Position numbers and translations under genes: made by a program. The notes below the pieces were generated by a model. The model saw only the letters and a program-made list of their open reading frames with translations, was not told the DNA's origin and did not search any database. From positions 1 through 40,142 of the forward strand of contig JAUNGC010000031.1 of NCBI GenBank assembly GCA_030524745.1: DNA of 40,142 nt, in the 5' to 3' direction. Shown piece after piece: positions 16,129 through 24,475 of the stretch. Position 1 is the first letter of the stretch; every line of letters begins with the position of its first letter. The DNA is from Eubacteriales bacterium (lineage in GTDB: Bacteria; Bacillota; Clostridia; Lachnospirales; Lachnospiraceae).

Positions 16129-18225
16129 ATGAAAAAGAAGATAAAAGAGGCTATCAGTCTGCAAATCGCTAAAAACCCGGGAAGGGTGGTTCTGGCAGTG
16201 ATTCTGGTGATGAATATCCTCTTTTTTGTTGCCGCCGCGGGCGTGATTTACTCTTTATCGCCGCCGACTCTGAAGGATACGGGATTTGGGGCCGCTGTTT
16301 TTTATACGATCACGATGGTGCTGGATGCGGGCTGCATTTCCTTCATCATTGAGGATGTGGGACAGACCAGCGTTGCGGTCATCATTTTCTGCCTGATCGT
16401 AGTCATTCTCGGCATGGTAATTTTTACCGGCGCCGTGATCGGTTATCTGACCAACTACATTTCCGCATTTATCGAACACGCCAATGAAGGAGAGAAACGT
16501 CTCTACCTGACCAATCATACGGTTATTTTGAACTGGAATTCCCGGGCTTCGGAGATTGTGAACGACCTGCTTTACAGTGAAAATGCGGAAAAGGTCGTTG
16601 TGCTGGTAAATGACAACCGGGATAAGGTAGAAAAGGAAATTACCGACAGAATTCTGGATACGCTTGCGCGGGAAAAACGGGAAAAGAAGGAAGCCCGCAG
16701 CGAACTCAAAGGAATGAAGAGATTTGTGCAGTGGATCCGGGACAGGAGGCCGCAGCGGCTGACGGTTATTGTCAGAGAGGGAGAAACCTTTTCCAGCAAA
16801 CAGCTTGACGACATATCTCTGTACAGCGCAAAAGCGGTCATCATTCTCGGAAGGGACATCGCCAATTCCGTGTGCAGATTCAATCAGCAGGAGCGGATCG
16901 ACAAGTATGAAAACGGAAATGCGGAAACGATCAAGACTCTGGTGCAGGTGGCGGAAATTACGGGCGCGCAGGACTCTGCCGACAATCAGAGGATTATCGT
17001 GGAGGTGGAGGACGACTGGACGCTGGGGCTGGTGAACAAGATCATCGAGCACAAAGAGAATGCAGGAAAATGCAATATCATTCCGGTGGCGGTGAACCGG
17101 ATTCTGGGGCAGATCCTTTCCCAGTTCTCCATCATGCCGGAACTGAATCTGGTTTACAGCATTTTGTTTTCCAATAAGGGAGCGGCTTTTTACTCAATGA
17201 AGCAGCCGATTCCGGCGGATGTGAACCGTTATATGGAGCAGTACCTGAGCACGCATAAAAAAGCAATTCCGCTTGCCTTCATGGATGGGAAAGACGGAGA
17301 ACAGTGCTTTTATATGGCCGGCAGTCAGGAAGCGCTGACGGAGGAGAACGAGGTCCGCGCCGGAAAAGAACTGCAGGTGGATTTAAACGAAGATTACTGG
17401 ATTGAAAAGAAAAATGTGATCATTCTGGGGCATAACAGCAAAAGTCATTTTATTATGGAGGGCTTCAACGCATTCTGCAGCGAATGGAATTATAAAGACG
17501 GCCGTGAGATCATGGATATCATCGTGATCGATGATGCGGAAAATCTTAAGAAGCAGGATTATTACCGGAAATATTCCCAGGTCAGTCAGGTGATCGAAGC
17601 GGATATTTATGAGAAAGAAAAAATTACCGATGCGATTAACCGCTTTGTGGCCAGCAAGGAAGAGGACACCAGCATTCTGGTCCTGTCAGACGACCGCGTG
17701 GCGGCGGATGAACTGGACGCCAATGCGCTGATCTATCTGATTTATGTGCAGGATATCATCCGGACCAGGATGAAAGAAGACGCGTCCTTTGAAAAAGGAA
17801 GCATTGATGTCATTGTGGAGATCATCAATCCCAAGAATTATGATGTGGTGCGCAGTTACAGCGTGGACAATGTGGTGATCAGCAATCGTTATGTCAGCAA
17901 AATGATGACGCAGATTGCGGAAAAAGAAGCGCTGTTTGATTTTTACAACGATATTCTGACCTATGATGAAGACTGTGAAAACGGGTATGAAAGCAAAGAG
18001 ATTTATGCAAAAAATGTGAGCAGCTTTTTCAAACGGATTCCCAGAATATCAACTGCCGCCGAACTGATCCGGGCGGTTTACGCCGCCACGCCCGAGGATA
18101 ACAAGGCGATTGTAATCGGATATGTGACATCCGGCGGAAAAATCGTTTTATTCGACTCAAATCAGGAAAAAACTTATGTGCAGCTTGGGAGTCAGGACAA
18201 GCTGCTGGTGTTCAGTAATCATTGA
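16129..18225 (+). CDS. CASTOR/POLLUX-like ion channel with RCK-like domains
   Basis: A 698-residue membrane protein. TM1 spans about 18-42 and TM2 about 80-108. Between them lies a pore segment with LDAGCIS (65-71), in the position of the ADxGNHA filter of plant CASTOR and POLLUX cation channels. The cytoplasmic part has a first RCK/Rossmann-like domain from about 128 (TNHTVILNWNSRASEIV) and a second from about 420 (NVIILGHNSKSHFIMEGF). A C-terminal part ends in a TrkA_C-like beta segment. Plant members are cation channels of the nuclear envelope; bacterial members are largely unstudied. Ion selectivity and ligand cannot be inferred here. It is the first gene after the promoter at 16069, uses a GGGGGA ribosome site, and lies 14 bases before the VWA gene. 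Confidence 0.82.
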   Translation: MKKKIKEAISLQIAKNPGRVVLAVILVMNILFFVAAAGVIYSLSPPTLKDTGFGAAVFYTITMVLDAGCISFIIEDVGQTSVAVIIFCLIVVILGMVIFTGAVIGYLTNYISAFIEHANEGEKRLYLTNHTVILNWNSRASEIVNDLLYSENAEKVVVLVNDNRDKVEKEITDRILDTLAREKREKKEARSELKGMKRFVQWIRDRRPQRLTVIVREGETFSSKQLDDISLYSAKAVIILGRDIANSVCRFNQQERIDKYENGNAETIKTLVQVAEITGAQDSADNQRIIVEVEDDWTLGLVNKIIEHKENAGKCNIIPVAVNRILGQILSQFSIMPELNLVYSILFSNKGAAFYSMKQPIPADVNRYMEQYLSTHKKAIPLAFMDGKDGEQCFYMAGSQEALTEENEVRAGKELQVDLNEDYWIEKKNVIILGHNSKSHFIMEGFNAFCSEWNYKDGREIMDIIVIDDAENLKKQDYYRKYSQVSQVIEADIYEKEKITDAINRFVASKEEDTSILVLSDDRVAADELDANALIYLIYVQDIIRTRMKEDASFEKGSIDVIVEIINPKNYDVVRSYSVDNVVISNRYVSKMMTQIAEKEALFDFYNDILTYDEDCENGYESKEIYAKNVSSFFKRIPRISTAAELIRAVYAATPEDNKAIVIGYVTSGGKIVLFDSNQEKTYVQLGSQDKLLVFSNH

Positions 18226-18239
18226 GCGGGGAAATGCGT

Positions 18240-20825
18240 ATGAGAAAATTGGCAGGAAGGAAAGAAAAAAAGACGTGCCGCAGAGCCGCGTTGTTGCTGC
18301 TGGCGATCGCCATGGCAGCAGGGGTTTTTGCACAGAGCCGGATGGTATCTGCAGCGGCTGTCAAATATACAAGCAGGCGGGCGATCGCGCTCGTGTTTGA
18401 TAATTCCGGATCCATGTATCAGAACACGGCATGGTGTCAGGCAATTTATGCCATGGAAGTATTCGCTTCCATGGCGAACGAGGGGGATGAACTCCGCATT
18501 TTTCCGATGCATGATATTGAGGTGAACGGAAAGAAATATACCAGTTCGTCTCCGCTGACCGTACAGGGCGGCAGGGATGTATCCGAAATCAGGCAGATTT
18601 ATACGCCTTCTGCCGGCGGAACGCCGATCGAAACGATTACGGATGCTTATAATAGTCTGAAAAGCATGGATGCGGATGAAAAATGGCTGATCGTTTTGAC
18701 GGACGGAGAAGAATTCGACGGTATGAACCATGAGCAGACCGGCGAACGTCTCACCGGCCTTTTAAGCCAGTATAATCAGTCCGTAAATCTGATGTATCTG
18801 GGGATCGGGCGGAATGCAGCCAGTCCTGTAATAGAAGGCAGTTTTCAGAACAAAGTTGTCATTACGAACAACACGGCGGATGTGCTCAACGGACTGACGG
18901 AGATGTGCAATACCATTTACGGACGGGATCAGTTGCCGATCGATGGAAATACGCTCGCTTTTGATCTGTCCATGAATAAGCTGATTCTGTTCGTGCAGGG
19001 AAGCGATATTCAGAACCTGCAGTTGACGGATGCTTCCGGCAATGCGGCGGGAACGCTGACAAACGTCTATGCCCCTTCTTATAGTGAGACAGGATGCGGA
19101 AATACCGGCGCTTATTATGCGAAAATGGCATCCGATACCAGCCTGAGCGGTGTGATCGCAACCTATGAGGACGTTCCGGCAGGAAACTATATCATGCAGT
19201 ACGACGGTTCTGCGAGCAGCATCGGCGTATATTATGAGCCGAATGTGAGCATCAGCGCATTTTTGGTAAACGAAGCGGGGATCAACGTCATGGAACTGGG
19301 AGATGAGGTTTATCCGGGCACCTATCAGTTGCGGTACGGGTTGGTGGATGAGAACGGAGAACTCACGGATTCGCCGCTGTTAGGAGACAGACAGTTTGTG
19401 ATTACCTATTCGGTTAACGGCGCAGAGCAGACCGAGACCATGAACGAGAACGGCTCCATTCCCATTGATGTACAGGAAGGGGATCAGGTTGAGGCGAATG
19501 TGGAGGCAACATATCTGAGCGGATATTATGTATCCGCCCAGACAAGGGCTGACTGGCCGTTTCCGATCGAAATTAAGGCGACTCCGGTTTATGACCTGAC
19601 CGGAACCCTTTCCGGAGGACAGGACGTCTATTCCCTGGAAGAAGTGGAAAACATGGGAGTATACCGGGTGGAACTGGCTTATGACAAAACCGCACTGACA
19701 GGAGAAGAACTGTCAAAAGTCGTGCTGGATGTTTCCTTTAACCGGGAGGGCGGCCCGGATTATACATATGAAATTGCGGAAGATAAAAAGTCAATTTTAT
19801 TGTATCTGAAATATCCGGGAAATGATCCGACGGGACTGGAAGCGCAAAAGTATGTGATGTCTGTGGGCGCTTCTTATATCGATGAGTTTGATAAGAGTAT
19901 CAGCGCGCCGGTCGGGGATGTGGCGTTTGAAATAGCGGCATATCGATATGCGCTTCGGGCGGAGATTGAGGCGAAGTCCTATTATGAAATTGCAAAGCTG
20001 CAGACTGCGGATCCTATCGCGGTGAAGCTGACCCATGACGGAGAAAATCTGACGGTTGGGGAAATGGAAAGAGTTCGTTTGGATCTGGACGCGGGGGGAC
20101 TGGAATATACGACGGAAACGGACGCGGAAAATTCACAGATTCTGGTGCGCCTGCAGGCGGATCAATCGGATGCAGGGACCTATAAGCTGATTGCGAATGT
20201 ATCCGGTTACGATCAGATCGGGCAGGAGGTCAGCGCGCAGGACAGTAAATCCATCGAACTGCAGAATTATCCGCTCTGGCTGAGAATACTGATCGCGGTG
20301 CTGTTAATCGCGCTGATTCTGGCTCTGATCTGGTTCATTTTAAACCAGAAGGTTCTGCCCAAAAAGATCACCGTCTATAAAACTTCCTTCAGCGTGGATG
20401 GGACGGAAGTGACGGGCAATGCCCAGCTTACGAATTATACGGGCGGGAAAAAGAGGTCCGGGCTGACGATCACGGCGCCGAAATGCCCCTTTAATCCGCT
20501 GGCCAAATGCGGAATGAGTCTGGATCTGGAAGCGGACAGTCCCAGAAAGGTCAGGAGCAGAGACCGCGTCGCAATGGTGAAGTCGGTCCGCATCAATAAC
20601 GGACAGAACGTGCTCAGTTATAAAATCGGCGCGGCCAGCTTCGTGAAGGATGAAGAGACCGGAAAGTTTAAGAAGAGCGGGACCCGCACAAAGAAGGAAG
20701 GGGACAACGCGCTGCTGAATATTCGTCTGAGCAACAACGGCAAGTGCACGATTTCAGGAGAAATCAACGACGGCACCGGAAACGGCACGCCGATGAATTT
20801 TTCAGTATCGCTCAGATTTTATTAA
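18240..20825 (+). CDS. Exported von Willebrand A domain protein with one C-terminal TM
   Basis: An 861-residue protein with a signal peptide (about 1-38). The VWA domain has a complete metal site: D54-N-S-G-S58, T128 (GGTPIE) and D155 (LTDGEE). Several beta-rich, Ig-like segments follow, up to about 675. One TM lies at about 680-702, and a cytoplasmic beta-rich tail of about 155 residues contains TAPKCPFNPLAKCGM. The VWA should therefore face outside and bind a protein ligand through a metal ion, while the tail can contact cytoplasmic partners such as the tubulin-like protein. I chose the ATG at 18240 because GGGG ends eight bases upstream. ATG at 18234 is too close to it, and TTG at 18222 overlaps the channel gene. 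The TM topology is predicted by eye. Confidence 0.82.
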   Translation: MRKLAGRKEKKTCRRAALLLLAIAMAAGVFAQSRMVSAAAVKYTSRRAIALVFDNSGSMYQNTAWCQAIYAMEVFASMANEGDELRIFPMHDIEVNGKKYTSSSPLTVQGGRDVSEIRQIYTPSAGGTPIETITDAYNSLKSMDADEKWLIVLTDGEEFDGMNHEQTGERLTGLLSQYNQSVNLMYLGIGRNAASPVIEGSFQNKVVITNNTADVLNGLTEMCNTIYGRDQLPIDGNTLAFDLSMNKLILFVQGSDIQNLQLTDASGNAAGTLTNVYAPSYSETGCGNTGAYYAKMASDTSLSGVIATYEDVPAGNYIMQYDGSASSIGVYYEPNVSISAFLVNEAGINVMELGDEVYPGTYQLRYGLVDENGELTDSPLLGDRQFVITYSVNGAEQTETMNENGSIPIDVQEGDQVEANVEATYLSGYYVSAQTRADWPFPIEIKATPVYDLTGTLSGGQDVYSLEEVENMGVYRVELAYDKTALTGEELSKVVLDVSFNREGGPDYTYEIAEDKKSILLYLKYPGNDPTGLEAQKYVMSVGASYIDEFDKSISAPVGDVAFEIAAYRYALRAEIEAKSYYEIAKLQTADPIAVKLTHDGENLTVGEMERVRLDLDAGGLEYTTETDAENSQILVRLQADQSDAGTYKLIANVSGYDQIGQEVSAQDSKSIELQNYPLWLRILIAVLLIALILALIWFILNQKVLPKKITVYKTSFSVDGTEVTGNAQLTNYTGGKKRSGLTITAPKCPFNPLAKCGMSLDLEADSPRKVRSRDRVAMVKSVRINNGQNVLSYKIGAASFVKDEETGKFKKSGTRTKKEGDNALLNIRLSNNGKCTISGEINDGTGNGTPMNFSVSLRFY

Positions 20826-20874
20826 GAAGTAACAGACAGAGGTATCGCATATAAAAATACAGGAGGATGAAAGC

Positions 20875-23800
20875 ATGAAGAAAGAAAACATCAAGCCCAA
20901 CGAAGTCGGTGCGCCTACGCTCTTTATCGGCGTCGGGGGAACGGGATCTGAGATCGTAAGAAGAGTGGCCGAAATGTGCCGGCCGGAGGAGACGGAGAAT
21001 ATCAATTTTGTTTGCCTTGACACGAATGTGAACGATCTGCTGACGGTCCAGAAGAGCAAAGCGCATATTTACTATGTGCAGACTTCCAATACGCAGACGG
21101 TAGGGGACTATCTGGACTATGACGATGATGCGAGAAGGCAGTGGTTTCCGAAAAATGCGGTTATGTATGATAAGACCGTATCGGAAGGCGCAGGCCAGGT
21201 GCGCGCCATTTCCCGCCTGGCATTGAACGCCACCATTAAGACGGGAAATATCAATCCTCTGTATGCGGCGATCGACGATCTGTTCCGGAAAAACGGCAAG
21301 GATATGAAGCAGGCTCTGCGCGTGGTGATCGCTTCCACCGCTTCCGGCGGTACCGGGTCCGGTATTATTTTGCCGTTATCCATGTTTGTCCGCGATTATG
21401 TGAAAAATAAATATCCCAATACTTCTCTGATCGTGCGTTCCCTGATTATGCTGCCGGAAACGCTGGACAGCGTCATCAGTTCCACGCAGGAAAGGGAGAG
21501 CCAGAGAAGGAACGCTTATGCGACCATTAAGGAAATCAACGCTTTCATGATGAAGGGATCCGGATTTTTTGATATTGATGAAGACTTGAAGCGGTATAAC
21601 GGACTGCATGTGGATTTCACCATGCCCGGCGAAGAGAAGAAAACGCTGGCGCTGCTGCCGATGGATTTCTGCTTTTTGATGGACGGGCAGGATTCTGAGG
21701 ATTCCACCATGATCAGCCTGACGCAGTATAAGAAGCAGGCGGCCCAGGCGCTGTATGAGCAGAATATCGGACCGATGCAGAGAAAAGCGTTCTCCGTGGA
21801 AGACAATATCATCAAAGAAATGTCCAATCCCGGAAATATGGGACGCAACCGCTTCGGCGGCATCGGGTCCAGCATCATCCGCTATCCTTATGAGCAGTTG
21901 GCGGATTACGTGGCTTACGGATGGGCGATCGACAACATCGGCGGCGAGCAGGAAGCCGGCAAGTGGGGACGCTATGATAAAGCATATGAAACGAAGAAGG
22001 CGGAGGCGAGAAAGAAGGGGCTGTCCGCTTCTGAAGGACCGAAACTGAGCGAAGTATATATCAGTACCTTAAACGCTTCCCAGGACAGCTTTTCCAAGGA
22101 TATCCGGGCGAAGTTTCTGACCGGCGCCAACAAGTCTGTCAGCAGCTTCTTCACTGCTTTGCAGAAGCATATGCATGAGAGCGTGGCGGACCATCCCATG
22201 ATTAAAAATACGTCCGGTCTGGCGAACGCGGTGGCGGAAGAAGTGGATTATAAGGACGAGAATAACCGCGGAATGGCAAGGGAAAATCTGGGGTATTTAA
22301 GAGATTATGAGGCCGCCGTGAAAATGAACGCAGCAAAGGCTGCCGACAGCGAAGCGGACGCGATTTTTGACAATGAGACAAAGACGATCAACGAGAAAAA
22401 AGCCTATACAATCGAGGCTCTGTTAAAGAATTCCTACGATGAAATCGCGCATCCGGTTGCAGCCAGATATATGCTGTATCTGGCCAAAAACGAATTTGAG
22501 AAGCGCGTCCGCACGACGCAGACAAAGCTGGAAGAAACGATTGACGGGCTGAACGAATATTCTTCAGAGGCAAATAACGCGGCGAAATTTGACGCAAAGT
22601 ACAGCCGTAAAAAGCGGGAGGTGAGCCTGGACGATCTGTGCGACGCGGAAAAGAATCAGGGACAGAATCCGAATCTTCTGGAGAAGATCGGGGGATATGA
22701 AAAGATTTATCCGTTGCTGAATGAATATTTTCCGGATTACTTTTCCCTGATCCGGGAGTATGGCGAACTGACCGCGGAATTGACCGCTTATAAGAAGGGC
22801 TTTGCATTCCTGGATGAGATCTGCACGATGTACGAGAAGTTTTTTGCAAGTTTCCCGGATAAGGTTTCCTCTCTGTTAAAGAGAAGAGACGATCTTGTGG
22901 ATGAGGTGAAGTTTGAAAAGGGCGATTCTGTTCTGAACATCTGCGCGAGCAGGGAGATCATGGATGAGATGACCCGCGCCACTTCCGCGCAGAGCGCGGA
23001 CGGCTCCATGCTGGACAATGAATTAAACGGCGCCATTTACGACGCGGTTAAGGCGAACGTGGCCTTTGAACGTGAAATCCGCAATGCGGATGTGGTGGAA
23101 GAAGATAAGAGAATTGATATCTTTGACGATATCGTGCTGGGATATTTCAGAAGAAGCGTCAGAAGCAAATGCGAGAATCTGGACGTCAATGTGGTGGAAG
23201 CGCTGGCTTTGGAATACAGGCTGATGGCCCGCATCAAGACCAGAGAGGAACAGGGCGAGAACGAGCAGGTTGTCGACCGCGTATCCAGCGCGGACAGTCT
23301 CCGCCACATCAAGGATGTGATCGCCATGGGCGAACGACTGGCGGCTCCCGGCATCCAGAGAATCCGCAATGAAGAGCCCAGAGAAGTCAAGTGCGTCGCT
23401 TATAACCGTTCTCTGGACAGCATGCGCAACTACCGCATGAGCGAGATGTTTGCCCAGGGCGTAGGAGCGGAACCCTGCGATACCATATGCAAGTATGAGA
23501 TGCACTTCTTCAACGCGCTGTATAACCTGACGCCGGATAAACTCAATAAGTTCGCTTCCCCGGCGGTATCGGAAACCCGTGTGAAGAACGCAGGACTTTA
23601 CCATAATGCCTATATGGCTTATGCGAAAAATCTCGGCCCGGATTCCACCAAGAACATGATGATTTCCACTCATATCGATAAGAGATGGGATTCCATCGCA
23701 TCCATGCCGGAGATGGATTTTGCCTTCATGAATAAGCAGATGATGAAAATTCATCAGTCTCTGATTTATGCGCTGGTATACGGCGCGATTGCGCAGCGGA

Positions 23801-24426
23801 ATCTGTCCGTTGCGGCCGGCGGCAAGAAAGTATACCGCTACGAAAACTCCAGCGAGAAAACGCAGGATCTGATCGTATCCAACGGAACTTTGTGCGACGA
23901 GTTTTATGAAATTCTGGATTCCCTCTACATCGACGCCTCCGTGGTGGAGGATATCAAGGTGATCCGGCAGCGCAAAATGGAACGGGATCTGGTCCGCAAC
24001 TCCAACTATGTGGACACCAGCTTTGCGAGCGCGCTGGAACAGTTTGAGATTAAGAGCGTCCATGAAGGCAGGGCGAGCCTGTTTGAAATTCCGCTGGCTT
24101 ATTACAACAGTCTGCCCAACAGCCAGCGCTTTTCGAGCGAAATTGCAGGACTGGTGGATGCGGTCATTCAGACCTTTGACGACGAACTGGAAATTTTTGA
24201 AAATAAGGACGATGCGAAGTTCATTCTGTGCGATATTTTGAAAGAGCAGTTTGAACTGCTGATGGATAATTATGAGAAGTATCCCGAATTGAAATGTAAG
24301 AGGGCGGCTTCCGATAATGTTGTGATCGATACGATCTACCGCAAGATCAAACATGTCATCAGCGAAACGCCGGAACCGGACGACTATTGCAGTTTACTGG
24401 AGAATATGAAGGCGTTGATCAAGTGA
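20875..24426 (+). CDS. Tubulin/FtsZ-like GTPase with long C-terminal region
   Basis: An 1183-residue cytoplasmic protein. The N-terminal domain has the tubulin-superfamily nucleotide pocket: GVGGTGSE (19-26), FVCLDTN (45-51, T3-like strand end), GAGQVRAISR (106-115) and the tubulin signature loop SGGTGSG (157-163). The later RRNAYATIKEI matches the conserved Asn-helix region. This is the pattern of the Tubulin_2 family rather than true FtsZ. I do not see a clear catalytic T7 loop. Beyond about 370 the sequence is long, charged and mostly helical, with no recognised domain. It starts behind AGGAGGATG, 49 bases after the VWA gene. It may form filaments or a GTP-dependent scaffold under the membrane. 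It is about three times the usual length of FtsZ. Confidence 0.82.
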   Translation: MKKENIKPNEVGAPTLFIGVGGTGSEIVRRVAEMCRPEETENINFVCLDTNVNDLLTVQKSKAHIYYVQTSNTQTVGDYLDYDDDARRQWFPKNAVMYDKTVSEGAGQVRAISRLALNATIKTGNINPLYAAIDDLFRKNGKDMKQALRVVIASTASGGTGSGIILPLSMFVRDYVKNKYPNTSLIVRSLIMLPETLDSVISSTQERESQRRNAYATIKEINAFMMKGSGFFDIDEDLKRYNGLHVDFTMPGEEKKTLALLPMDFCFLMDGQDSEDSTMISLTQYKKQAAQALYEQNIGPMQRKAFSVEDNIIKEMSNPGNMGRNRFGGIGSSIIRYPYEQLADYVAYGWAIDNIGGEQEAGKWGRYDKAYETKKAEARKKGLSASEGPKLSEVYISTLNASQDSFSKDIRAKFLTGANKSVSSFFTALQKHMHESVADHPMIKNTSGLANAVAEEVDYKDENNRGMARENLGYLRDYEAAVKMNAAKAADSEADAIFDNETKTINEKKAYTIEALLKNSYDEIAHPVAARYMLYLAKNEFEKRVRTTQTKLEETIDGLNEYSSEANNAAKFDAKYSRKKREVSLDDLCDAEKNQGQNPNLLEKIGGYEKIYPLLNEYFPDYFSLIREYGELTAELTAYKKGFAFLDEICTMYEKFFASFPDKVSSLLKRRDDLVDEVKFEKGDSVLNICASREIMDEMTRATSAQSADGSMLDNELNGAIYDAVKANVAFEREIRNADVVEEDKRIDIFDDIVLGYFRRSVRSKCENLDVNVVEALALEYRLMARIKTREEQGENEQVVDRVSSADSLRHIKDVIAMGERLAAPGIQRIRNEEPREVKCVAYNRSLDSMRNYRMSEMFAQGVGAEPCDTICKYEMHFFNALYNLTPDKLNKFASPAVSETRVKNAGLYHNAYMAYAKNLGPDSTKNMMISTHIDKRWDSIASMPEMDFAFMNKQMMKIHQSLIYALVYGAIAQRNLSVAAGGKKVYRYENSSEKTQDLIVSNGTLCDEFYEILDSLYIDASVVEDIKVIRQRKMERDLVRNSNYVDTSFASALEQFEIKSVHEGRASLFEIPLAYYNSLPNSQRFSSEIAGLVDAVIQTFDDELEIFENKDDAKFILCDILKEQFELLMDNYEKYPELKCKRAASDNVVIDTIYRKIKHVISETPEPDDYCSLLENMKALIK

Positions 24427-24462
24427 TTTGATTCCGCGAAAGAGAGTCGGAAAAAATAGAAC

Positions 24463-24468
24463 GGAGGT
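24463..24468 (+). promoter_or_regulatory. Ribosome site that decides a TTG start
   Basis: GGAGGT(G) (24463-24468/9) lies about seven bases before TTG at 24476. The frame is open back to 24428, but starts there lack a ribosome site and the translation reads as non-conserved basic sequence covering the ribosome site itself. Confidence 0.65.
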
Positions 24469-24475
24469 GTGCGGT

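Noticed and set aside
23023-24354. 443-codon open frame on the minus strand within the tubulin-like gene
   Set aside because: Entirely antisense to a gene with clear family motifs and a good ribosome site; no domain is visible in it.
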